Source: Streptomyces spinoverrucosus (GTDB lineage Bacteria > Actinomycetota > Actinomycetes > Streptomycetales > Streptomycetaceae). Taken from it: DNA of 64,000 nucleotides. This document shows, piece by piece, positions 1 to 8,184 of this stretch (its first letter is position 1; each line of letters starts with the position of its first letter). The notes beneath the pieces were generated by a model that was given only the letters and a program-made list of their open reading frames with translations, was not told where the DNA came from and did no database searches. A program made the translations under genes and the position numbers. The DNA is taken from positions 6,832,001 to 6,896,000 of the forward strand of contig NZ_JADPZX010000001.1 of NCBI RefSeq assembly GCF_015712165.1. The letters run 5' to 3'.

Positions 1-129
1 GGCTTGCGCTAGGTGGTGCGTGCCCTGCGGGAGGCTCGCGGTGGTCGGGTGCGCCTGTGCGGAGGGGCTTGCGCTAGGTGGTGCGTCCCCTGCGGGGGGC
101 TTGCGTGGTCGGGTGCGCCTCCGCGGAGC
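1..129. repeat. 65-bp imperfect tandem duplication at the left edge
   Basis: The block beginning GGCTTGCGCTAGGTGGTGCG at position 1 recurs at 66, and both copies contain GGTCGGGTGCGCCT (41 and 108). The second copy differs by a few substitutions and small indels. It lies just beyond the stop of the leftward gene ending at 131. The window edge hides any further copies. No coding sense is apparent. Confidence 0.75.
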
Positions 130-130
130 G

Positions 131-568
131 CTACGCGGTGACCGTTCGTGACCAGCTCGGCGTCGTGCCCATGATGCGGCACAGGGCCAGGTAGAGGGGG
201 ATCGGTGGGGTGTAGGGGAGTGTGCCGTCGGGGCGGTGGATGAGGCGGGGGGCCTCGGGGACGACCGCGCCGGTGGCGTAGCGGGCGGGGGCGGGCCACT
301 CCAGGGCGTAGTCCGAGTCGGACGGGACCAGCCACCACCAGTGCGCGTCGTCGGCGTACACGCACCCCACGCGCGGGAGGCGGGGCAGGACGAGTGGGCC
401 GAAGCGAGCGGGTACCTGCACCGCGTCGCAGCCCAGCGGGGCCGTCATGCCGTCGGGTACGGACAGCCGCAGAGACGGTGCGTCCGCCCCGCGCAGCCCG
501 CGGCTCAGGCGGACGAGCGTGTCCAGGGCGAGTACCTGTCCGCCGCCGGAGGCAGCCGTCACACCCAT
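131..568 (-). CDS. Hypothetical protein encoded with an ATP-binding regulator
   Basis: A 145-residue protein I do not recognise as a named family. It is rich in Trp, Pro and Tyr in its middle (ADDAHWWWLVPSDSDYALEW) and shows no signal peptide or membrane segment. Its ATG (566-568) overlaps the 3' end of the upstream ATP-binding protein gene by 10 nt, so the two are probably translated together. Small proteins of this kind commonly accompany HATPase/HTH/DUF397 regulatory sets in Streptomyces. A role in that circuit is inferred from position only. Confidence 0.7.
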   Translation of the reverse strand: MGVTAASGGGQVLALDTLVRLSRGLRGADAPSLRLSVPDGMTAPLGCDAVQVPARFGPLVLPRLPRVGCVYADDAHWWWLVPSDSDYALEWPAPARYATGAVVPEAPRLIHRPDGTLPYTPPIPLYLALCRIMGTTPSWSRTVTA

Positions 569-1179
569 TCGGTCCCCGTTTCACCGCGCGCCGGCCGGCA
601 CACGCGCGCGTGCGCCTCGTCGTCCTCGCCCGAGCCGCCGGACGGACCCGGCTTGGGGCGGGCGCCCCAGCCGAGGTCGCCCCGGGGCGCGTCGGCCTGG
701 CGCGGCACCTCGGCCCAGACCAGCAGCCCGGGGCCGTGCTCCTGGGCGCCCCAGGCGTGCGACAACGCGTCGACGAGGAGCAGTCCCCTCCCGTGCTCCT
801 CCTCGGGCCTGCCCGGGGCCGGATGGGGATCACCCGCGGCGCATCCCTGGTCACGCACGGCTATGCGCACCATGTGGTCGCCGTCGTGCAACTCGCAGAC
901 GACGACATCGCTCGCGGTGTGCAGGATCGCGTTGGTGACGAGCTCCGACACCACCAGCGCGGCCGTGTCGCAGGTGTCCTCGCACACCGCCCAGCCGGTC
1001 AGCCGGGTCCGCGTCAGACGTCTGGCCTGCGCGGGAGAACCCGGGTGTGCGGCCAGCTCGAAGCGGAACCGGCGCTCGGCAGCGGACCCCAAGGGGCCGG
1101 CTGCCGCGGCTGCACCGAGGCCGAAACGGCCTGCGGCGGCGTCTGTTCCTAAGGGCGCGGACGGAATCACGCTTGCCAC
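559..1179 (-). CDS. ATP-binding protein, RsbW/SpoIIAB-like HATPase (AbaA-type regulatory kinase)
   Basis: About 206 residues when started at the GTG giving VASVIPSAPLG; a longer in-frame form begins at 1278. The Bergerat-fold motifs are in order: an N box (SELVTNAILHT), a G1 box (RIAVRDQG) and a G2 box (HGRGLLLVDAL). This is the architecture of anti-sigma/serine kinases of the HATPase_c_2 family, acting in the cytosol on a regulatory partner. A long Pro/Gly/Arg-rich tail follows the catalytic core and may be a docking segment. It is transcribed divergently from the HTH-DUF5753 regulator at 1452, the usual layout of WhiJ/AbaA-like sets. The actual partner is not visible. Confidence 0.85.
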   Translation of the reverse strand: MASVIPSAPLGTDAAAGRFGLGAAAAAGPLGSAAERRFRFELAAHPGSPAQARRLTRTRLTGWAVCEDTCDTAALVVSELVTNAILHTASDVVVCELHDGDHMVRIAVRDQGCAAGDPHPAPGRPEEEHGRGLLLVDALSHAWGAQEHGPGLLVWAEVPRQADAPRGDLGWGARPKPGPSGGSGEDDEAHARVCRPARGETGTEWV

Positions 1180-1198
1180 TATCGCCCCGCCGCGAACA

Positions 1199-1232
1199 AC
1201 TTGGCAAGTGTCACTCTGAAAATTGCAGAGTG
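1199..1232. promoter_or_regulatory. Two adjacent palindromes in the divergent regulatory region
   Basis: ACTTG-G-CAAGT (1199-1209) is followed at once by CACTCTG (1212-1218), a 7-nt spacer, and its exact complement CAGAGTG (1226-1232). They sit about 20 bp upstream of the ATP-binding protein gene start, between it and the divergent HTH gene. They are plausible operators for the neighbouring HTH-DUF5753 protein. That is inference from position and symmetry. Confidence 0.5.
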
Positions 1233-1320
1233 CTGTATGACGCGGTGAAGGGTCGTGGCACACTGCTCGCAACAACATGTGACGCGGCGCCAGTTGAGAT
1301 CCCCGGAGGTCGGCACCGAC

Positions 1321-1438
1321 CTTCGAATAGGTCTTCGAATGGCGCCGCTGGGCTGTCAGGATTCGTACAGGATTCGTACGGGGTTCATGCGCATCGTGCG
1401 GCCGTCAGGGTCTCGATGAGCCGTCAGGACCTCGATGA
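1321..1438 (+). repeat. Three short tandem duplications in the leader of the HTH gene
   Basis: CTTCGAAT occurs at 1321 and 1333. AGGATTCGTAC is tandem at 1358 and 1369. A 19-bp unit beginning GCCGTCAGG and ending CTCGATGA is tandem at 1401 and 1420. All lie upstream of the GGAGGTGG ribosome-binding site (1441-1448) of the HTH gene. Three unrelated tandem duplications within 120 bp is unusual and may multiply binding sites. Confidence 0.7.
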
Positions 1439-1451
1439 GTGGAGGTGGAGC

Positions 1452-2312
1452 GTGAGCGAGCCGCGGTCGGCACCGACGGTCGGCCAGGTCGTTCTCGGTC
1501 GGCGCCTGCTCGACCTGCGCGAACGCGCCGGCCTCAAGCGCGAGGAGGCCGCCCGTGTCCTGCGCGTCGCCCCCGCCACCATCCGCCGTATGGAGACGGC
1601 CGAGGTCGCCCTCAAGATCCCGTATCTCCAACTGCTCCTGAAGGCCTACGGCGTCCCCGACGACGAGGCCGACGCGTTCGTCCAACTGGCCGAGGAGGCC
1701 AACAAACCCGGCTGGTGGCAGCGGTTCCACGACATCCTGCCCGGCTGGTTCTCGATGTACGTCAGCCTGGAGGGTGCCGCCTCCCTCATCCGCAGCTACG
1801 AACCCCACTTCGTGCCCGGACTCCTGCAGACCGAGGACTACGCGCGTGGCGTCCTGAAATCGGGCGCCGTCGGCCAGACCCGGCCCGAGGACATCGAGCG
1901 ACACGTCGCACTGCGTATGCAACGCCAGGAACTGCTCACCCGTCAGGACGCACCCAGGGTGTGGGCCGTGATGGACGAGACCGTGCTGCGCCGCCCGATC
2001 GGCGGCCCGGAGGTGATGCGTGCCCAGATCGAAAGACTGCTCGACGCCACGAAGCTGCCCCATGTGACGTTGCAGGTCGTCCCGTTCGCCACGGGGCCGC
2101 ACCCCGGCACGTACGGGCCCTTCGTGCTGTTCCGATTCGCCGTGCCCGAACTTCCGGACATGGTCTACAGCGAGTACCTGACCGGCGCCGTCTACCTGGA
2201 CGCGCGCGCCGAGGTGGCCACCCACCTCGAGGTCATGGACCGCATGGCGGCGCAGGCCGCTACGGCACATCGCACGAAGGAGATCCTCGAGGATCTCCGC
2301 AAGGAGCTGTGA
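1452..2312 (+). CDS. Helix-turn-helix regulator with DUF5753 (WhiJ-like)
   Basis: A 286-residue cytosolic DNA-binding protein. Residues ~15-70 form an XRE-type HTH (LLDLRERAGLKREEAARVL, then PATIRRMETAE). The remainder matches DUF5753: LIRSYEPHFVPGLLQTEDYAR, the MDETVLRRPIGG segment, and a TLQVVPF...HPGTYGPF strand region. Start chosen at GTG 1452 because GGAGGTGG lies 3 nt upstream; the reading frame stays open much further upstream without such a site. It directly abuts the DUF397 gene. In Streptomyces such HTH-DUF5753/DUF397 pairs, often with an anti-sigma-like ATPase (here the divergent gene), influence differentiation and antibiotic production. Confidence 0.9.
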   Translation: MSEPRSAPTVGQVVLGRRLLDLRERAGLKREEAARVLRVAPATIRRMETAEVALKIPYLQLLLKAYGVPDDEADAFVQLAEEANKPGWWQRFHDILPGWFSMYVSLEGAASLIRSYEPHFVPGLLQTEDYARGVLKSGAVGQTRPEDIERHVALRMQRQELLTRQDAPRVWAVMDETVLRRPIGGPEVMRAQIERLLDATKLPHVTLQVVPFATGPHPGTYGPFVLFRFAVPELPDMVYSEYLTGAVYLDARAEVATHLEVMDRMAAQAATAHRTKEILEDLRKEL

Positions 2313-2588
2313 ATGGATCGCATCACGTCCCAGCCCAAGCCGCGGGTCCGCACCGAGCGGATCTACAACGGCATGCCCGCCCGGGAACTGGGCAGCGAGG
2401 GCTGGCACAAGCCGTGGAGCGGCGGCAACGGGGGCAACTGCCTGGAGGCGATGAAGCTCGCCGACGGCCGTATCGCCGTCCGGCAGTCCACCGACCCGGA
2501 CGGGCCGGCGCTGATCTACACCTCCGACGAGATGACGGCGTTCATCGAGGGTGCGAAGGCGGGGGAAGCGGACTTCCTGCTGTCCTGA
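2313..2588 (+). CDS. DUF397 domain-containing protein (WhiJ partner)
   Basis: A 91-residue protein with one DUF397 domain: the W-x-K-x-x-W-S-G-G-N-x-G-N-C motif (residues ~32-45), then RIAVRQSTDPDGPALIYTSDE and a FIEGAKAGEADFL end, which is the family signature. The ATG follows the TGA of the HTH gene without a gap, so translation is coupled. DUF397 proteins partner HTH-DUF5753 regulators in developmental gene control. The biochemical action of DUF397 itself is not settled. Confidence 0.9.
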   Translation: MDRITSQPKPRVRTERIYNGMPARELGSEGWHKPWSGGNGGNCLEAMKLADGRIAVRQSTDPDGPALIYTSDEMTAFIEGAKAGEADFLLS

Positions 2589-2707
2589 CGCCGGCCCGAC
2601 GGACTTTGGCTTGTTGGTGCCCTTCTTCTGTCCTTGTTTGCGGCTCAACTTCCCTATCTTGGTACTGACTTGATCACTTATCGCGTCCGACGCCTATGGA
2701 GTGCCTC

Positions 2708-3496
2708 ATGACCGAGATCGACACCAGCAAGCCCCATCCCGCACGGATGTACGACTGGTATCTCGGCGGCAAGGACAACTACCCCGTCGACGAGGAGATG
2801 GGCCGGCAGATGCTGGCCCTGGACCCGCGCGTGCCGGTGATGGCGCGGGTCAACCGCGCGTTCATGCACCGGGCCACGCGCTGGCTGGCCGGGAACGGCG
2901 TACGGCAGTTCCTGGACGTCGGCACGGGCATCCCGACCGAGCCCAACCTGCACCAGATCGCGCAGGCCGTCGCACCGGACGCGCGCGTGGTCTACTGCGA
3001 CAACGACCCGATCGTGCTGGCCCACGCGGGCGCCCTGCTGCGCGGCACGGCCGAGGGCGTGACCGAGTACCTCCAGGCCGATGTGCGCGAACCGGCCACC
3101 ATCATCGAGGGGGCCAGGAAGGTCCTGGACCTCAGCCGCCCGGTGGCGCTCTCCCTCGTCGCGCTGCTGCACTTCGTCGACGACGAGGACGGCGCGCACG
3201 AGCTGGTCACGGAGCTGTTGTCCGAACTCCCCTCCGGCAGCTACCTGATGATGACCCACGCCACCGCCGACTTCACGCCGGAGGAGTCGGCGGCGGCCAC
3301 CGAGAAGCTCAGGGCGGCGGGCGTCACGCTGGCGTTGCGGTCCCGGGGCGAGTTCGCCCGCTTCTTCGACGGGCTCGAACTGGTCGAGCCGGGGGTCGTG
3401 GTGGTGCCCGAGTGGCGTCCGGAGCTGGGGGAGCCGGTGCCGGGGCAGGACGACGGGGTGATTCCTGGGTACGGGGCCGTGGGGCGGAAGGCGTAA
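2708..3496 (+). CDS. DUF574 / SAM-dependent methyltransferase-like protein
   Basis: 262 residues. The N-terminal signature PHPARMYDWYLGGKDNYPVD is diagnostic of the DUF574 (Methyltransf_19) family abundant in Streptomyces. A SAM-binding motif I-like segment (QFLDVGTGIPTEPNLHQ) follows at ~68-84, then an acidic motif II-like strand (ARVVYCDNDPIVL). Start chosen at ATG 2708, 6 nt after GGAG, rather than ATG 2696, which overlaps that site. These proteins often sit beside HTH-DUF5753/DUF397 genes, as here. The substrate is unknown. Confidence 0.87.
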   Translation: MTEIDTSKPHPARMYDWYLGGKDNYPVDEEMGRQMLALDPRVPVMARVNRAFMHRATRWLAGNGVRQFLDVGTGIPTEPNLHQIAQAVAPDARVVYCDNDPIVLAHAGALLRGTAEGVTEYLQADVREPATIIEGARKVLDLSRPVALSLVALLHFVDDEDGAHELVTELLSELPSGSYLMMTHATADFTPEESAAATEKLRAAGVTLALRSRGEFARFFDGLELVEPGVVVVPEWRPELGEPVPGQDDGVIPGYGAVGRKA

Positions 3497-3542
3497 GCGT
3501 TTGCGTCGTGTCCTTACGGGGCCTGCGGGGTGCCGGAAGCAC

Positions 3543-4955
3543 TCATTGGGGCGGCAGGATGCCGCACAGCGCCTCCAGTGCCGCCCCGTACGCGTGTTCC
3601 GAGGGGGTCGCGTAGCCGACGACCAGGCCGTCACGTGCGGTCATGTCCGTCCGCGGGTGCCGGAACGCGGCGAGACCGTCGAGGGCGACGCCCTGCCAGG
3701 CGGCGGCCTTGACCGTGGAGCGCTCGGTGCCGGGCGGCAGCCGCAGCACCGCGTGCAGGCCGGCCGCGACGCCGGTCACCTCGATGTGCGGGGCGTGCTC
3801 GGCGAGCGTGGCGACGAGACGGTCCCGGCGGCTGCGGTACCGCTGCCGCATGCGCCGCACATGACGGTCGTACGACCCCTTGGCGATGAAGTCGGCGAGG
3901 CTGAGCTGGTCCAGGACGCTCGCCCAGCCCTCCCGCTCGCCCTTGGCCGCGAGGACGCCGTCGACGTACCGCTCCGGCAGGGCCATCCACCCCAGCCGCA
4001 GCGCCGGTGACAGGCTCTTGCTGACCGAGCCGATGTGGATCACCCGCTCGGGGTCGAGCCCCTGGACGGCGCCGACGGGTTTGCGGTCGTAGCGGAACTC
4101 CCCGTCGTAGTCGTCCTCCAGGATCACGCTCCCACGCGCGCGTGCCCAGTCGATGACGGCGGCGCGGCGCGTGGCGTGCAGCGGGCCGCCGGTCGGGAAC
4201 TGGTGGGCCGGCGTGAGTAGGACGGCCCGTTCGCGCGCGAGCAGGTCGACGCGGGCGCCGTCCTCGTCCAGGGGCAGCGGGACCGTCCGTACGCCGGTCG
4301 CGGTCAGCAACTCGCGGTGGAAGCCCAGTCCGTACGCCTCCACCGCCAGTGGGCCGCGCAGGACGCCGCCGCCGAAGAGCAGCCGCAGGGCGTGCGCGAA
4401 ACCGGAGCAGATCACGATCCGGCCGGGCTCGGTGCGGACGCCACGCGCGCGTGCCAGGTACTCGGCGAGTGCCTCGCGCAGTTCCCGGCGCCCCGCCGGG
4501 TCCCCTGGGCCGAACACCTCGTTGGGCGCCTGCTGGAGCGCCCGCCGGTACGAGGCGAGCCAGGCCGCGCGCGGGAACGCGGACGCGTCCGGGGTGCCCT
4601 GCCGGAGGTCGTGTCGTGGGCCACGCGCGCGTGCGGGTGTCTTCTTCGCGACCCGGGTGCTGCCCTTGAGGGGCTCGGCCCGGTCGGCTACGCGGGTGCC
4701 CGAGCCCTGACGGGCGGTCAGCCAGCCCTCCGCGACGAGCTCGGCGTAGGCGTCGGCGACCGTGTTGCGGGCGACGCCGAGATCGGCGGCGAGCGAGCGG
4801 TACGGGGGCAGGCGGGCGCCCGGGGGGAGGCGGCCGCTGCGTACGGCGTCCCGCAGCGCCCGGATGAGGGCGGCGCGGCGACCACCCGGGCCCGCCAGCT
4901 CCAGGTGCAGGTCGGAGCCGATGCGCTGGGCGGAATTGACCCACGTTTCTGCCAT
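3543..4955 (-). CDS. MocR/PdxR-type GntR-family regulator with aminotransferase domain
   Basis: About 470 residues. Residues ~15-85 are a GntR winged helix (ALIRALRDAVRSGRLPPGAR, then LAADLGVARNTVADAYAELV). The rest is a fold-type I PLP aminotransferase-like domain, including ILEDDYDGEFRYD and the PLP-lysine segment SVSKSLSPALRLGW. Start chosen at MAETWV (4955); the longer open frame runs over the divergent gene. MocR proteins sense PLP or amino-acid adducts and typically control divergent neighbours, here the AhpD-like gene. The coding sequence holds three copies of the 12-bp palindrome CACGCGCGCGTG, each encoding ARARG. Confidence 0.92.
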   Translation of the reverse strand: MAETWVNSAQRIGSDLHLELAGPGGRRAALIRALRDAVRSGRLPPGARLPPYRSLAADLGVARNTVADAYAELVAEGWLTARQGSGTRVADRAEPLKGSTRVAKKTPARARGPRHDLRQGTPDASAFPRAAWLASYRRALQQAPNEVFGPGDPAGRRELREALAEYLARARGVRTEPGRIVICSGFAHALRLLFGGGVLRGPLAVEAYGLGFHRELLTATGVRTVPLPLDEDGARVDLLARERAVLLTPAHQFPTGGPLHATRRAAVIDWARARGSVILEDDYDGEFRYDRKPVGAVQGLDPERVIHIGSVSKSLSPALRLGWMALPERYVDGVLAAKGEREGWASVLDQLSLADFIAKGSYDRHVRRMRQRYRSRRDRLVATLAEHAPHIEVTGVAAGLHAVLRLPPGTERSTVKAAAWQGVALDGLAAFRHPRTDMTARDGLVVGYATPSEHAYGAALEALCGILPPQ

Positions 4956-4966
4956 GGAAATGCACC

Positions 4967-4992
4967 CTACAGCCGGTCTTTGCGGGCCGTAG
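4967..4992. promoter_or_regulatory. Imperfect palindrome between MocR-type regulator and AhpD-like gene
   Basis: CTACaGCC (4967-4974) mirrors GGCcGTAG (4985-4992), with one mismatch pair, in the 46-bp space between the two divergent start codons. The position suits an operator for the MocR-type regulator. No experimental support is visible. Confidence 0.35.
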
Positions 4993-5001
4993 GTTGAGGG
5001 C

Positions 5002-5583
5002 ATGACGACGAACGCAACGACGAACGCAACGACGAGCAAGACGACCGACACGACGACCAACAAGGCGACGAACACGATGCACGCGACGCCCGGCGCCCCC
5101 GCTGCCGCCATCGCCGCCGCCGAGGCCGAGCGGACCCGGCTCGACTTCGCCAAGTCCGCCCCGAAGGCCTTCCGCGCCCTCATCGGTTTCGACGCGGCGG
5201 CCCGCGAGGGCCTCGACCCGGCCCTGGTCGAGCTCATCCAGATCCGCGCCTCGCACCTCAACCACTGCGCGTACTGCCTGCACATGCACACCAACGACGC
5301 CCGCAAGGCCGGTGAGAGCGAGGACCGGCTGCACATGGTCGCCGTGTGGCGCGAGGCCCGCCACTTCTTCACCCCCAAGGAGCAGGCCGCCCTGGCCCTC
5401 ACCGAGGCCCTCACCCTGGTCGCCGACGCCGGCGTCCCCGGCGACGTCTACGCCGAGGCCACGGCCCACTTCGAGGACCGGGAACTGGCCCAGGTCATCG
5501 CCCTGATCTGCACGATCAACACGTGGAACCGGGTGGCGCTGTCGACGGGGAAGGTGGCGGGGACGGACGAACGCCGCGGTTGA
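5002..5583 (+). CDS. AhpD-like carboxymuconolactone decarboxylase family protein
   Basis: 193 residues. The catalytic signature is ASHLNHCAYCLHMHTNDARK (residues ~84-103): a CxxC pair followed by the H-x-x-D motif of AhpD-like alkylhydroperoxidase cores. A probable role is peroxide or thiol-dependent reduction in the cytosol. The first ~26 residues are a Thr/Asn/Lys low-complexity run encoded by repeats of ACGACGAACGCA, so translation could instead start at the later MHATPG. It is divergent from the MocR-type regulator, which probably controls it. The substrate is not evident. Confidence 0.88.
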   Translation: MTTNATTNATTSKTTDTTTNKATNTMHATPGAPAAAIAAAEAERTRLDFAKSAPKAFRALIGFDAAAREGLDPALVELIQIRASHLNHCAYCLHMHTNDARKAGESEDRLHMVAVWREARHFFTPKEQAALALTEALTLVADAGVPGDVYAEATAHFEDRELAQVIALICTINTWNRVALSTGKVAGTDERRG

Positions 5584-5607
5584 GCATGCCCGTGGGAGGG
5601 GGCGTTC

Positions 5608-5845
5608 CGGGTGCGGGTGCGGGTGCGGGTGCGGGTGCGGGTGCTGGGTGGCGGGTGCCGGGTGGGGGCGGGCGCCCGGTGCCGGGTGCCGGGTGCCGGG
5701 TGCTGGGTGCTGGGTGGCGGGTGTCGGGTAGCGGGTGCGGGGTGCGGGGTGCGGGGTGCGGGGTGCCGGGTGTCGGGTGGCCGGTGTCGGGTGCCGGGTC
5801 CCGGGCGGCCGGTGTCGGGCGGCGGATGGCCGGTGTCGGTTGCCC
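5608..5845 (+). repeat. G-rich heptanucleotide repeat tract (GGGTGNC)n
   Basis: The tract opens with five GGGTGC hexamers, then runs for about 200 bp in 7-nt steps of GGGTGCC, GGGTGTC, GGGTGGC, GGGTGCT and GGGTGCG, decaying at the right end (GGATGGC, CGGTGTC, GGTTGCC). Runs of three or four G on one strand every 7 nt would favour G-quadruplexes. It lies between the convergent ends of the AhpD-like gene and gltD. It looks like a minisatellite that could also impede transcription. Confidence 0.85.
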
Positions 5846-5931
5846 GCCACGGCGAGCAGTCACCGGCGCGGCCCGGCGAGGGCCGAGCCTCCAGGCCCTC
5901 CGCCTCCCTGGCCCGCCGGTCGCGGCGCCCC

Positions 5932-7419
5932 TCACACCACCATCGGCCGGTCGTACGGCCCAATGGGCGCCGGCAGTTCTGAACTCCCTGTCAGATGGCG
6001 GTCGACGGCCGCCGCCACCGCCCGCCCCTCCGCGATCGCCCACACGATGAGCGACTGTCCTCGCGCCGCGTCCCCGGCGGCGAACACACCGGGGACGTTC
6101 GTCGCGAACCCGGCGTCCCGCGCGACCGTGCCGCGCGGTTCCATCTCCAGCCCCAACTGCTCGATGAGCCCGTCCTCCCGGTCGGGCCCGGAGAAGCCCA
6201 GCGCGAGCAGCACGAGGTCGGCGGGCAGCCTGCGCTCGGTGCCGGACACCGGCCGCCGTTGCGCGTCCACCTCGACCAGGTGCAGCCACCGCACATGCCC
6301 CTCCTCGTCCCCCGTGAAGCGGAGCGTGGACGCCGCGAACAACCGCGCGTCCGCATCCGCCGCCGGCGCGGTCCGCAGATCGCGCGCCTCCTCGTGCGCC
6401 GCCGAGAGCCGGTAGATCTTCGGGTACGTCGGCCAGGGCTCCGCATCCTCGTCCCGTTCGCCCCCCGGCTGCGCGTAGATGTCCAGCTGTGTCACTGACG
6501 CCGCACCTTCCCGTACCGCCGTCCCCAGGCAGTCCGCCCCCGTGTCACCGCCCCCGACGATCACGACATGCTTCCCGGCCGCGGACAGCGGCGAGACCTC
6601 CAGATCGCCCTCACACACCCGATTGGCCAGCGGCAGATACTCCATCGCCTGCTGCACCCCGGCCAACTCCCGCCCCGGCACGGGAAGTTCACGCCACGCC
6701 GTCGCCCCGGTCGCGATCACCACCGCGTCGTACCGCGACCGCAGCTCCGCCGCCCCGACGTCCCGCCCGACCACCGTCGAGGTACGGAACTTGGTCCCCT
6801 CGGCCCGCATCTGCTCCAGCCGGCGTTCCAGATGGTGCTTCTCCATCTTGAACTCGGGGATCCCGTACCGCATCAGCCCGCCGAGCCGGTCGTCCTTCTC
6901 GTACACGGCGACGGTGTGCCCCGCCCGCGTCAGCTGCTGTGCCGCCGCCAGCCCCGTGGGCCCCGACCCGATCACCGCGACCGTCCGCCCGCTCAGCCGC
7001 TCCGGCGGGCTCGGCGGCGTGAAGCCCTCCTCCCAGGCCCGGTCGGCGATCGCGCACTCGACGTTCTTGATGGTGACCGCCGGCTGGTTGATGGCGAGCA
7101 CGCACCCCGTCTCGCACGGCGCCGGGCACAACCGTCCGGTGAACTCGGGGAAGTTGTTCGTGGCGTGCAACCGGTCGCTCGCCGCCCGCCAGTCGTCCCG
7201 GGAGACCAGGTCGTTCCACTCCGGGATGAGATTGCCCAGCGGACAGGCGTGGTGGCAGAACGGCACGCCGCAGTCCATGCAGCGATCCGCCTGCTGGTTG
7301 ATGATGGGGAGCAGCGCCCCCGGGACATAGACCTCGTTCCAGTCCCGCACCCGCTCCTCGACCGGCCGGCGGGGCCAGTCCTGGCGGGGGGTGGTCATGA
7401 AACCCTTGGGATCGGCCAT
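5932..7419 (-). CDS. gltD: Glutamate synthase small (beta) subunit
   Basis: About 495 residues, the usual size of GltD, which passes electrons from NADPH through FAD and Fe-S centres to the GltB large subunit to make glutamate from glutamine and 2-oxoglutarate. Visible: the N-terminal Cys cluster (CMDCGVPFCHHACPLGNLIP, then CPAPCETGCVLAI), the FAD dinucleotide fold (VIGSGPTGLAAAQQL) and the NADPH fold (HVVIVGGGDTGADCLG). Start chosen at ATG 7419, which has AAGGA upstream; a Met six codons earlier would place that site inside the gene. No gltB is present in the window, so the partner must be encoded elsewhere. Confidence 0.95.
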   Translation of the reverse strand: MADPKGFMTTPRQDWPRRPVEERVRDWNEVYVPGALLPIINQQADRCMDCGVPFCHHACPLGNLIPEWNDLVSRDDWRAASDRLHATNNFPEFTGRLCPAPCETGCVLAINQPAVTIKNVECAIADRAWEEGFTPPSPPERLSGRTVAVIGSGPTGLAAAQQLTRAGHTVAVYEKDDRLGGLMRYGIPEFKMEKHHLERRLEQMRAEGTKFRTSTVVGRDVGAAELRSRYDAVVIATGATAWRELPVPGRELAGVQQAMEYLPLANRVCEGDLEVSPLSAAGKHVVIVGGGDTGADCLGTAVREGAASVTQLDIYAQPGGERDEDAEPWPTYPKIYRLSAAHEEARDLRTAPAADADARLFAASTLRFTGDEEGHVRWLHLVEVDAQRRPVSGTERRLPADLVLLALGFSGPDREDGLIEQLGLEMEPRGTVARDAGFATNVPGVFAAGDAARGQSLIVWAIAEGRAVAAAVDRHLTGSSELPAPIGPYDRPMVV

Positions 7420-7526
7420 GGCCGGTTTTCCTTGCATAGGGGTACGACGGGCCGTGCGTCATCGGCGGCACCCTTTTGGCCACGATACGTCCCGTCGGCC
7501 ACCTGTGCAGAGCCCTCCCCGGCGGC

Positions 7527-8006
7527 TTACGTGAGGGCCAGCACGTACGCCACCACCGCGCCGACCGCGGCGACCGTCCGGACGTGGTTCCACGCCGTCC
7601 ACTCGCGCACGTACGTCGGCCAGTACGCGGTCGCCTCGGCTGTGCCCGCCTCCACCTTGACCAGCGCGTTGTTGCGCGGCACGTTCGCGAGCACGGTCAC
7701 CCCGAAGCACCCGAACAGGTACAGGGCGCTGCCCACCAACAACTCCACCGCCCCCTCGTCCGGCCACAGCACGAACGTCACCACGGCGATCACCGCGCAC
7801 AGCACCGTCGAACCCAGGAACACGATCATGAAGGCCGGCCGCAACGCCGTCACATTGATCGCCTGCATCGCGGCGACGCCCTGCGCGGGCGGCAGGGCGG
7901 CCAGCCCCTGCATCACGAACGTCGAGAAGGCACAGAACACCCCGGCCACCAGCCCGGCCCCGATCAGCCCCACGACCGTCAGCGCAAAGTACGGCCCGTC
8001 GATCAC
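7527..8006 (-). CDS. DUF1772 domain membrane protein
   Basis: 159 residues with four hydrophobic segments (~5-28, ~52-75, ~84-105, ~138-157). The DUF1772 hallmarks are present: VFCAFSTFVMQGL near the N terminus and the NVPRNNAL motif after the third segment, a family that includes anthrone-oxygenase-like proteins. GTG 8006 is chosen because GGGAGGAG lies 8 nt upstream. A short stretch separates it from gltD, so the two could be cotranscribed. The substrate is unknown. Confidence 0.82.
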   Translation of the reverse strand: MIDGPYFALTVVGLIGAGLVAGVFCAFSTFVMQGLAALPPAQGVAAMQAINVTALRPAFMIVFLGSTVLCAVIAVVTFVLWPDEGAVELLVGSALYLFGCFGVTVLANVPRNNALVKVEAGTAEATAYWPTYVREWTAWNHVRTVAAVGAVVAYVLALT

Positions 8007-8184
8007 GGCACCCACTCCTCCCACGTCGTACCGGGCCGCCGCCCAGCACACCGGTCATCCCCACTCCCCACCAGTGAATCCCGGCCCACCGACCCGGACC
8101 ATTTCTCAACGCCGCGGCCCCATACGCGAGCGTCCAGGCCGGGCTCTACCCCGGCACACACACGCCCGCAAGTCCCCTTCACCC

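Noticed and set aside
5346..6050. Long open frames through the G-rich tract, rich in Gly/Val/Arg or Pro/His
   Set aside because: They read a 6-7 nt repeat, show no ribosome-binding site and differ in every frame; the tract is a DNA repeat.
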